64,000 nucleotides of DNA from positions 1,504,909-1,568,908 of the forward strand of contig CAMGYJ010000007.1 in the NCBI GenBank assembly GCA_946122785.1. The letters are read 5' to 3'. The position numbers and the translations under genes were made by a program. This stretch comes from Linum tenue. Its lineage: Eukaryota > Streptophyta > Magnoliopsida > Malpighiales > Linaceae. A model generated the notes under the pieces. That model ran no database searches and was not told the origin of the DNA. It worked only from the letters and a program-made list of their open reading frames with translations. Shown in pieces: positions 25,419-37,300 of the stretch (position 1 is the first letter of the stretch; each line of letters begins with the position of its first letter).

Positions 25419-26919
25419 TCGTTTCTGGAGGCTGCAGATCACGGAATCAGGCCGAGCCTATTCTCCATTGATAATGAAGTCTATTGATCCTATTCTCCAT
25501 GGATGATAAGTCCATTAAGCACCGATTTGGGCCAATTTATTTTCGGATGACATTTTTCGTAATTTTTTGGGCGACGAAAGGCCATTTTCTTTGGATTTTG
25601 AAGGCTACAAATCACGGATTCGCCCTGAGGCTATTCTTCAACGATGATTAAGTCCATTTAGTGATGATTTGCGCGAATTTATTCCGGGTCCATTTTTTGG
25701 AAGATTCCAAAGGGGTACCATCACAGATTTCAGGCGATTTATCCGAACTGCCATTTTCTTTCGTTTCTGGAGACTGCAGATCATGGAATCATGTCGCGCC
25801 TATTCTCCATTGATAATGAAGTCTATTGATCCTATTCTCCACGGATTATAGGTCCATTAAGCACCGATTTGAGCCAATTTATTTTGGATGGCATTTTCAT
25901 AATTTTTGGGCCGACGAAAGGCCATTTTCTTTTGATTTTGAATGCTACAGATCACGGATTCGGCCTGAGGCTATTCTTCAACGATGATTAAGTCCATTAA
26001 GTGCAGATTTGGGCGAATTTATTCCGGGCCCATTTTTTGGCAGATTCCAAAGGGGTACCATCACATATTTCGGGCGATTTATCTGAAATGCCATTTTCTT
26101 TCGTTTCTGGAGTCTGCAGATCACGGATTCAGGCCGAGCCTATTCTCCATTGATAATGAAGTCTATTGATCCTATTCTCCACGGATGATAAGTCCATTAA
26201 GCACCGATTTGAGCCAATTTATTTCGGATGGCATTTTCGTAATTTTTTGGGCGACGAAAGGCCATTTTCTTTGGATTTTGAAGGCTACAGATCACGGATT
26301 CGGCCTGAGGCTATTCTTCAACGATGATTAAGTCCATTAAGTGCAGATTTGGGCAAATTTATTCCGGGTCCATTTTTGGCAGATTCCAAACGGGTACCAT
26401 CACAGATTTCGGGCGATTTTTCCGAAATGCTATTTTCTTTCGTTTCTGGAGGCTGCAGATCACGGAATCAAGCCGAGCCTATTCTCCATTGATAATGAAG
26501 TCTATTGATCCTATTCTCCATGGATGATAAGTCCATTAAGCACCGATTTGGGCCAATTTACTTTCGGATGACATTTTCGTAATTTTTTGGGCGACGAAAG
26601 GCCATTTTCTTTGGATTTTGAAGGCTACAAATCACGGATTCGCCCTGAGGCTATTCTTCAACGATGATTAAGTCCATTTAGTGATGATTTGCGCGAATTT
26701 ATTCCGGGTCCATTTTTTGGAAGATTCCAAAGGGGTACCATCACAGATTTCAGGCGATTTATCCGAACTGCCATTTTCTTTCGTTTCTGGAGACTGCAGA
26801 TCACGGAATCATGTCGCGCCTATTCTCCATTGATAATGAAGTCTATTGATCCTATTCTTCATGGATGATAAGTCCATTAAGCACCGATTTGGGCAAATTT
26901 ATTTTCGGATGGCATTTTC

Positions 26920-28260
26920 GTAATTTTTTGGGCGCGAAAAGCCATTTTCTTTTGATTTTGAAGGCTACAGATCACGGATTCGGCCTGAGGCTATTCTTCA
27001 ACGATGATTAAGTCCATTAAGTGCAGATTTGGGCAAATTTATTCCGAGTCCATTTTTGGCATATTCCAAAGGTGTACATCACAGATTTCGGGCGATTTTT
27101 CCGAAATGCCATTTTCTTTTGTTTCTGGAGGCTGCATATCACAGAATCAGGCCGAGCCTATTCTCCATTGATAATGAAGTCTATTGATCCTATTCTCCAT
27201 GGATGATAAGTCCATTAAGCACCGATTTGGGCCAATTTATTTTCGGATGGCATTTTCGTAATTTTTTGGCGACGAAAGGCCATTTTCTTTGGATTTTGAA
27301 GGCTACAGATCACGGATTCGGCCTGAGGCTATTCTTCAACGATGATTAAGTCCATTAAGTGCAGATTTGGGCGAATTTATTCCGGGTCCATTTTTGGCAG
27401 ATTCCAAAGGGGAACCATCACAGATTTCGGGCGATTTTTCCGAAATGTCATTTTCTTTCGTTTCTGGAGGCTGCAGAACACGGAATCAGGCCGAGCTTAT
27501 TCTCCATTGATAATGAAGTCTATTGATCCTATTCTCCATGGATGATAAGTCCATTAAGCACCGATTTGGGCCAGTTTATTTTCGAATGGCATTTTCGTAA
27601 TTTTTTGGGCGACGAAAGGCCATTTTCTTTGGATTTTGAAGGCTACAGATCACGGATTCGGCCTGAGGCTATTCTTCAACGATGATTAAGTCCATTAAGT
27701 GTAGATTTGGGCGAATTTATTCCGGATCCATTTTTGGCAGATTCCAAAGGGGAACCATCACAGATTTCTAGCGATTTTTTCGAAATTCCATTTTCTTTCG
27801 TTTCTGGACGCTGCAGATCACGGAATCAGGCCGAGCCAATTCTTCATTGATAATGAAGTCTATTGATCCTATTCTCCCCGTATGATAAGTCCATTAAGCA
27901 CCGATTTGGACCAATTTATTTTCTGATGGCATTTTCGTAATTTTTTGGGCGACGAAAGGCCATTTTCTTTGGGTTTTGAATGCTACATATCACGGATTTG
28001 GGCTGAGGCTATTCTTTAACGATGATTAAGTCCATTAAGTGCATATTTGGGCGAATTTATTCCGGGTCCATTTTTGGCCGATTCCAAAGGGGTACCATCA
28101 CAGATTTCTGTCGATTTTCCGAAATGCCATTTTCTTTCGATTCTGGAGGCTGCAGATCACGGAATCAGGCCGAGCCAATTCTCCATTGATAATGAAGTCT
28201 ATTGATCCTATTCTCCACGGATGGTAAGTCCACTAAGCACCGATTTGGGCCAATTTATTT
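26920..28260 (+). repeat. four-monomer segment duplicated at 33.03-34.37 kb (left copy)
   Basis: This stretch, starting at the unusual GGGCGCGAAAAGCC, is almost identical to 33,030-34,370, at a constant offset of 6,107-6,108 bp (18 monomers). Shared rare features include TGTAGATTTGGG with CCGGATCCATT, TTTCTAGCGATTTTTTCG, TTCTGGACGCTGCAG and GTGCATATTTGGGC. Similarity drops sharply at both ends. Confidence 0.85.
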
Positions 28261-31200
28261 CGGATGGCATTTTCGTAATTTTTTGGGCGACGAAAGGCCA
28301 TTTTCTTTGGATTTTGAAGGCTACAGATCACGGATTCGGCCTGAGGCTATTCTTCAACGATGATTAAGTCCATTAAGTGCAGATTTGGGCAAATTTATTC
28401 CGGGTCCATTTTTGGCAGATTCCAAACGGGTACCATCACAGATTTCGGGCGATTTTTCCGAAATGCTATTTTCTTTCGTTTCTGGAGGCTGCAGATCACG
28501 GAATCAGGCTGAGCCTATTCTCCATTGATAATGAAGTCTATTGATCCTATTCTCCATGGATGATAAGTCCATTAAGCACCGATTTGGGCCAATTTATTTT
28601 CGGATGACATTTTCGTAATTTTTTGGGCGACGAAAGGCCATTTTCTTTGGATTTTGAAAGCTACAAATCACGGATTCGCCCTGAGGCTATTCTTCAACGA
28701 TGATTAAGTCCATTTAGTGATGATTTGCGCGAATTTATTCCGGGTCCATTTTTTGGAAGATTCCAAAGGGGTACCATCACAGATTTCAGGCGATTTATCC
28801 GAACTGCCATTTTCTTTCGTTTCTGGAGACTGCAGATCACGGAATCATGTCGCGCCTATTCTCCATTGATAATGAAGTCTATTGATCCTATTCTCCACGG
28901 ATTATAGGTCCATTAAGCACCGATTTGAGCCAATTTATTTTGGATGGCATTTTCGTAATTTTTGGGCCGACGAAAGGCCATTTTCTTTTGATTTTGAATG
29001 CTACAGATCACGGATTCGGCCTGAGGCTATTCTTCAACGATGATTAAGTCCATTAAGTGCAGATTTGGGCGAATTTATTCCGGGCCCATTTTTTGGCAGA
29101 TTCCAAAGGGGTACCATCACAGATTTCGGGCGATTTATCTGAAATGCCATTTTCTTTCGTTTCTGGAGTCTGCAGATCACGGAATCAGGCCGAGCCTATT
29201 CTCCATTGATAATGAAGTCTCTTGATCCTATTCTCCACGGATGATAAGTCCATTAAGCACCGATTTGAGCCAATTTATTTCGGATGGCATTTTCGTAATT
29301 TTTTGGGCGACGAAAGGCCATTTTCTTTGGATTTTGAAGGCTACAGATCACGGATTCGGCCTGAGGCTATTCTTCAACGATGATTAAGTCCATTAAGTGC
29401 AGATTTGGGCAAATTTATTCCGGGTCCATTTTTGGCAGATTCCAAACGGGTACCATCACAGATTTCGGGCGATTTTTCCGAAATGCCATTTTCTTTCGTT
29501 TCTGGAGGCTGCAGATCACAGAATCAGGCCGAGCCAATTCTCCATTGATAATGAAGTCTATTGATCCTATTCTCCATGGATGATAAGTCCATTAAGCACC
29601 GATTTGGGCCAATTTATTTTCGGATGGCATTTTCGTAATTTTTTGGGCGACGAAAGGCCATCTTCTTTGGATTTTGAAGGCTACAGATCACGGATTCGGC
29701 CTGAGGCTATTCTTCAACGATGATTAAGTCCATTAAGTGTAGATTTGGGCGAATTTATTCTGGATCCATTTTTGGCAGATTCCAAATCATCACAGATTTC
29801 TAGCGATTTTTTCGAAATTCCATTTTCTTTCGTTTCTGGACGCTGCAGATCACGGAATCAGGCCGAGCGAATTCTTCATTGATAATGAAGTCTATTGATC
29901 CTATTCTCCCCGTATGATAAGTCCATTAAGCACCGATTTGGGCCAATTTATTTTCGGATGGCATTTTCGTAATTTTTTGGGTGATGAAAAGCCATTTTCT
30001 TTGGATTTTGAAAGCTACAGATCACGGATTCGGCCTGAGGCTATTCTTCAACGATGATTAAGTCCATTAAGTGCAGATTTGGGCGAATTTATTCCGTGTC
30101 CATTTTTGGCAGATTCCAAAGGGGTACCATTACAGATTTCGGGCGATTTTTCCGAAATGTCATTTTCTTTCCTTTCTGGAGGCTGCAGATCACGGAATCA
30201 AGCCGAGCCTATTCTCCATTGATAATGAAGTCTATTGATCCTATTCTCCACGGATGGTAAGTCCATTAAGCACCGATTTGGGCCAATTTATTTTGGATGG
30301 CATTTTCGTAATTTTTTGGGCGACGAAAAGCCATTTTCTTTTGATTTTGAAGGCTACAGATCACGGATTCGGCCTGAGGCTATTCTTCAACGATGATTAA
30401 GTCCATTAAGTGCAGATTTGGGCAAATTTATTCCGAGTCCATTTTTGGCATATTCCAAAGGTGTACATCACAGATTTCGGGCGATTTTTCCGAAATGCCA
30501 TTTTCTTTTGTTTCTGGAGGCTGCAGATCACGGAATCAGGCCGAGCCTATTCTCCATTGATAATGAAGTCTATTGATCCTATTCTCCATGGATGATAAGT
30601 CCATTAAGCACCGATTTGGGCCAATTTATTTTCGGATGACATTTTCGTAATTTTTTGGGCGACGAAAGGCCATTTTCTTTGGATTTTGAAGGCTACAAAT
30701 CACGGATTCGCCCTGAGGCTATTCTTCAACGATGATTAAGTCCATTTAGTGATGATTTGCGCGAATTTATTCCGGGTCCATTTTTTGGAAGATTCCAAAG
30801 GGGTACCATCACAGATTTCAGGCGATTTATCCGAACTGCCATTTTCTTTCGTTTCTGGAGACTGCAGATCACGGAATCATGTCGCGCCTATTCTCCATTG
30901 ATAATGAAGTCTATTGATCCTATTCTCCACGGATTATAGGTCCATTAAGCACCGATTTGAGCCAATTTATTTTGGATGGCATTTTCGTAATTTTTGGGCC
31001 GACGAAAGGCCATTTTCTTTTGATTTTGAATGCTACAGATCACGGATTCGGCCTGAGGCTATTCTTCAACGATGATTAAGTCCATTAAGTGCAGATTTGG
31101 GCGAATTTATTCCGGGCCCATTTTTTGGCAGATTCCAAAGGGGTACCATCACATATTTCGGGCGATTTATCTAAAATGCCATTTCCTTCGTTTCTGGAGT

Positions 31201-33029
31201 CTGCAGATCACGGAATCAGGCCGAGCCTATTCTCCATTGATAATGAAGTCTATTGATCCTATTCTCCACGGATGATAAGTCCATTAAGCACCGATTTGAG
31301 CCAATTTATTTCGGATGGCATTTTCGTAATTTTTTGGGCGACGAAAGGCCATTTTCTTTGGATTTTGAAGGCTACAGATCACGGATTCGGCCTGAGGCTA
31401 TTCTTCAACGATGATTAAGTCCATTAAGTGCAGATTTGGGCAAATTTATTCCGGGTCCATTTTTGGCAGATTCCAAACGGGTACCATCACAGATTTCGGG
31501 CGATTTTTCCGAAATGCTATTTTCTTTCGTTTCTGGAGGCTGCAGATCACGGAATCAGGCCGAGCCTATTCTCCATTGATAATGAAGTCTATTGATCCTA
31601 TTCTCCATGGATGATAAGTCCATTAAGCACCGATTTGGGCCAATTTATTTTCGGATGACATTTTCGTAATTTTTTGGGCGACGAAAGGCCATTTTCTTTG
31701 GATTTTGAAGGCTACAAATCACGGATTCGCCCTGAGGCTATTCTTCAACGATGATTAAGTCCATTTAGTGATGATTTGCGCGAATTTATTCCGGGTCCAT
31801 TTTTTGGAAGATTCCAAAGGGGTACCATCACAGATTTCAGGCGATTTATCCGAACTGCCATTTTCTTTCGTTTCTGGAGACTGCAGATCACGGAATCATG
31901 TCGCGCCTATTCTCCATTGATAATGAAGTCTATTGATCCTATTCTCCATGGATGATAAGTCCATTAAGCACCGATTTGGGCAAATTTATTTTCGGATGGC
32001 ATTTTCGTAATTTTTTGGGCGACGAAAGGCCATTTTCTTTGGATTTTGAAGGCTACAAATCACGGATTCGGCCGGAGGCTATTCTTCAACGCTGATTAAG
32101 TCCATTAAGTGCAGATTTGGGCGAATTTGTTCCGGGTCCATTTTTGGCAGATTCCAAAGGGGGTACCATCACAGATTTCGGGCGATTTTTCCGAAATGCC
32201 ATTTTCTTTCGTTTCTGGAGGCTGCAGAACACGGAATCAGGCCGAGCCTATTCTCCATTGATAATGAAGTCTATTGATCCTATTCTCCATGGATGATAAG
32301 TCCATTAAGCACCGATTTGGGCCAGTTTATTTTCGAATGGCATTTTCGTAATTTTTTGGGTGATGAAAGGCCATTTTCTTTGGATTTTGAAGGCTACAGA
32401 TCACGGATTCGGCCTGAGGCTATTCTTCAACGATGATTAAGTCCATTAAGTGCAGATTTGGGCAAATTTATTCCGGGTCCATTTTTGGCAGATTCCAAAG
32501 AGGTACCATCACAGATTTCGGGCGATTTTTCTGAAATGCCATTTTCTTTCGTTTCTGGAGGCTGCAGATCACGGAATCAGGCCGAGCCTATTCTCCATTG
32601 ATAATGAAGTCTATTGATCCTATTCTCCATGGATGATAAGTCCATTAAGCACCGATTTGGGCCAATTTATTTTCGGATGGCATTTTTGTAATTTTTTGGG
32701 CGACGAAAGGCCATTTTCTTTGGAATTTGAAGGCTACAGATCACGGATTCGGCCTGAGGCTATTCTTCAACGATGATTAAGTCCATTAAGTGCAGATTTG
32801 GGTGAATTTATTCCGTGTCCATTTTTGGCAGATTCCAAAGGGGTACCATTACAGATTTCGGGTGATTTTTCCGAAATGCCATTTTCTTTCATTTCTGGAG
32901 GTTGCAGATCACGGAATCAAGCCGAGCCTATTCTCCATTGATAATGAAGTCTATTGATCCTATTCTCCACGGATGGTAAGTCCATTAAGCACCGATTTGG
33001 GCCAATTTATTTTGGATGGCATTTTCGTA

Positions 33030-34370
33030 ATTTTTTGGGCGCGAAAAGCCATTTTCTTTTGATTTTGAAGGCTACAGATCACGGATTCGGCCTGAGGCTA
33101 TTCTTCAACGATGATTAAGTCCATTAAGTGCAGATTTGGGCAAATTTATTCCGAGTCCATTTTTGGCATATTCCAAAGGTGTACATCACAGATTTCGGGC
33201 GATTTTTCCGAAATGCCATTTTCTTTTGTTTCTGGAGGCTGCATATCACAGAATCAGGCCGAGCCTATTCTCCATTGATAATGAAGTCTATTGATCCTAT
33301 TCTCCATGGATGATAAGTCCATTAAGCACCGATTTGGGCCAATTTATTTTCGGATGGCATTTTCGTAATTTTTTGGGCGACGAAAGGCCATTTTCTTTGG
33401 ATTTTGAAGGCTACAGATCACGGATTCGGCCTGAGGCTATTCTTCAACGATGATTAAGTCCATTAAGTGCAGATTTGGGCGAATTTATTCCGGGTCCATT
33501 TTTGGCAGATTCCAAAGGGGTACCATCACAGATTTCGGGCGATTTTTCCGAAATGTCATTTTCTTTCGTTTCTGGAGGCTGCAGATCACGGAATCAGGCC
33601 GAGCTTATTCTCCATTGATAATGAAGTCTATTGATCCTATTCTCCATGGATGATAAGTCCATTAAGCACCGATTTGGGCCAGTTTATTTTCGAATGGCAT
33701 TTTCGTAATTTTTTGGGCGACGAAAGGCCATTTTCTTTGGATTTTGAAGGCTACAGATCACGGATTCGGCCTGAGGCTATTCTTCAACGATGATTAAGTC
33801 CATTAAGTGTAGATTTGGGCGAATTTATTCCGGATCCATTTTTGGCAGATTCCAAAGGGGAACCATCACAGATTTCTAGCGATTTTTTCGAAATTCCATT
33901 TTCTTTCGTTTCTGGACGCTGCAGATCACGGAATCAGGCCGAGCCAATTCTTCATTGATAATGAAGTCTATTGATCCTATTCTCCCCGTATGATAAGTCC
34001 ATTAAGCACCGATTTGGACCAATTTATTTTCTGATGGCATTTTCGTAATTTTTTGGGCGACGAAAGGCCATTTTCTTTGGGTTTTGAATGCTACATATCA
34101 CGGATTTGGGCTGAGGCTATTCTTTAACGATGATTAAGTCCATTAAGTGCATATTTGGGCGAATTTATTCCGGGTCCATTTTTGGCCGATTCCAAAGGGG
34201 TACCATCACAGATTTCTGTCGATTTTCCGAAATGCCATTTTCTTTCGATTCTGGAGGCTGCAGATCACGGAATCAGGCCGAGCCAATTCTCCATTGATAA
34301 TGAAGTCTATTGATCCTATTCTCCACGGATGGTAAGTCCACTAAGCACCGATTTGGGCCAATTTATTTTG
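33030..34370 (+). repeat. four-monomer segment duplicated from 26.92-28.26 kb (right copy)
   Basis: This is the partner of 26,920-28,260. One visible difference is GGGGTACC here versus GGGGAACC at 27,412 in one monomer. The right end is where the B units diverge (TTATTTTGGATGG here, TTATTTCGGATGG in the left copy). Confidence 0.85.
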
Positions 34371-37300
34371 GATGGCATTTTCGTAATTTTTTGGTCGACG
34401 AAAAGCCATTTTCTTTTGATTTTGAAGGCTACAGATCACGGATTCAGCCTGAGGCTATTCTTCAACGATGATTAAGTCCATTAAGTGCCGATTTGGGCGA
34501 ATTTATTCCGGGTCCATTTTTGGCCGATTCCAAAGGGGTACCATCACAGATTTCTGGCGATTTTTCCGAAATGTCATTTTCTTTCATTTCTGGAGGCTGC
34601 ATATCACGAAATCAAGCCGAGCATATTCTCCATTGATAATGAAGTCTATTGATCCTATTCTCCCCGTATGATAATTCCATTAAGCACCGATTTGGGCCAA
34701 TTTATTTCGGATGGCATTTTCGTAATTTTTTGGGCGACAAAAAGCCATTTTCTTTTGATTTTGAAGGCTACAGATCACGGATTTGGCCTGAGGCTATTCT
34801 TCAATGATGATTAAGTCTATTAAATGCAGATTGGGGTGAATTTATTCCGGGTCCATTTTTGGCAGATTCCAAAGGCGTACCATCACAGATTTCCTGCGAT
34901 TTTTCTGAAATGCCATTTTGTTTCGTTTCTAGAGGCGGCAGATCACGGAACCAGGCCGAGCCTATTCTCCGTTGATAATGAAGTCTATTGATCATATTCT
35001 CCTCGGATGATAAGTCCATTAAGCACCGATTTGAGCCAATTTATTTCGGATGGCATTTTCGTAATTTTTTGGGCGACGAAAGGCAATTTTCTTTGAATTT
35101 TGAAGGCTACAGATCACGGATTTGGCCTGAGGCTATTCTTCCACGATGATTAAGTCCATTAAGTGCAGATTTGGGCGAATTTATTCCGGGTCCATTTTTG
35201 GCAGATTCCAAAGGGGTACCATCACAGATTTCGGGCGATTTTTCCGAAATGCCATTTTCATTCGTTTCTGGAGGCTGCAGATCACGGAATCAGGCCGAGC
35301 CTATTCTCCATTGATAATGAAGTCTATTGATCCTATTCTCCCCGTATGATAAGTCCATTAAGCACCGATTTGAGCCAATTTATTTCGGATTGCATTTTCG
35401 TAATTTTTTGGCCTACGAAAGGCCATTTTCTTTTGATTTTGAAGGCTACAGATTACGGATTTGGCATGAGGCTATTCTTCAACGATTATTAAGTCCATTA
35501 AGTGCAGATTTGGGCGAATTTATTCCGGGTCCATTTTTGGTAGATTCCAAAGGGGTACCATCACATATTTTGGGCGATTTTTCCGAAATGCCATTTTCTT
35601 TCGTTTCTGGAGGCTGCAGATCACGGAATCAGGCCGAGCCTATTCTCCATTGATAATGAAGTCTATTGATCCTATTCTCCACGGATGGTAAGTCCATTAA
35701 GCACCGATTTGGGCCAATTTATTTTTGGATGACATTTTCGTATTTTTTGGGCGACGAAAGGCCATTTTCTTTGGATTTTGAAGGCTACAGATCACGGATT
35801 CGGCCTAAGGCTATTCTTCAACGATGATTAAGTCCATTAAGTGCCGATTTGGCCGAATTTATTTCCTATCCATTTTTGGCAGATGCCAAAGGGGTACCAT
35901 CATAGATTTCGGTCAATTTTCCGAAATGCCATTTTCTTTCGATTTTGGAGGCTGCAGATCACGGAATCAGGCCAAGCCAATTCTCCATTGATAATGAAGT
36001 CTATTTATCCTATTCTCCCCGTATGATAAGTCCATTAAGCACCGATTTAAGCCAATTTATTTCAGATGCCATTTTCGTAATTTTTTGGGCGACGAAAGAC
36101 CATTTTCTTTTGATTTTGAAGGCTACAGATCACGGATTCAGCCTGAGGCTATTCTTCAACGATGATTAAGTCCATTAAGTGCCGATTTGGCCGAATTTAT
36201 TTCCTGTCCATTTTTGGCAGATTCCAAAGGGGTACCATCACAGATTTCGGTCGATTTTCCGAAATGCCATTTTCTTTCGATTTTGGAGGCTGCAGATCAC
36301 GGAATCAGGCCGAGCCAATTCTCCATTGATAATGAAGTCTATTGATCCTATTCTCCACGGATGGTAAGTCCATTAAGCACCTATTTGGGCCAATTTATTT
36401 TGGATGGCATTTTCGTTATTTTTTGGCCTACGAAAGGCAATTTTCTTTAGATTTTGAAGGCTACAGATCACGGATTTGGCCTGAGGCTATTCTTCAATGA
36501 TGATTAAGTCCATTAATTGAAGATTAGGGCGAATTTATTCCGGGTCCATTTTTGGCAGATTCCAAAGGGGTACCATCACAGATTTCGGGCGATTTATCCG
36601 AAATGCCATTTTCTTTCGTTTCTGGAGGCTGCAGATCACGGAATCAGGCCGAGCCAATTCTCCAATGATAATGAAGTCTATTGATCCTTTTCTCTACGGA
36701 TGGTAAGTCCATTAAGCACCGATTTGGGCCAATTTATTTTGGATGGCATTTTTCGTAATTTTTTGGGCGACGAAAAGCCATTTTCTTTTGATTTTGAAGG
36801 CTAAAAATCACGGATTCAGCCTGAGGCTATTCTTCAACGATGATTAATCAGTCCATTAAGTGCCGATTTGGGCGAATTTATTTCGGGTCCATTTTTGGCA
36901 GATTCCAAAGGCGTACCATCACAGATTTCCGGCGATTTTTCCGAAATGCCATTTTGTTTCGTTTCTGGAGGCGGCAGATCAAGGAATCAGGCCGATCATA
37001 TTCTCCATTGATAATGAAGTCTATTGATCCTATTCTCCGCGGATGATAAGTCCATTAAGCACCAATTTGGACCAATTTATTTTCGGATGGCATTTTCGTA
37101 ATTTTTTGGGCGACGAAAGGCCATTTTCTTTGGGTTTTGAATGCTACATATCACGGATTTGGGCTGAGGCTATTCTTTAACGATGATTAAGTCCATTAAG
37201 TGCAGATTTGGGCGAATTTATTCCGGGTCCATTTTTGGCAGCTTCCAAAGAGGTACCATCACAGATTTCGGTCGATTTTTCGAAATGCCATTTTCTTTCT

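Larger units (their letters stand above)
25392..34370 (+). repeat. satellite block II (CGTTTCTGGAGG / CCATTGATAATG type) with three-monomer higher-order repeats
   Basis: Monomers share CGTTTCTGGAGGCTGCAG, CCATTGATAATG, AAGTGCAGATTTGGG and GTAATTTTTTGGG. A distinctive monomer with CCATTTAGTGATGATTTGCG starts at 25655, 26675, 28711, 30743 and 31762. The spacings of 1020, 2036, 2032 and 1019 bp are multiples of three monomers. Neighbouring monomers keep their own variants in the same order, so the three-monomer unit (about 1,018 bp) is a higher-order repeat that has been partly reshuffled. Confidence 0.85.
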
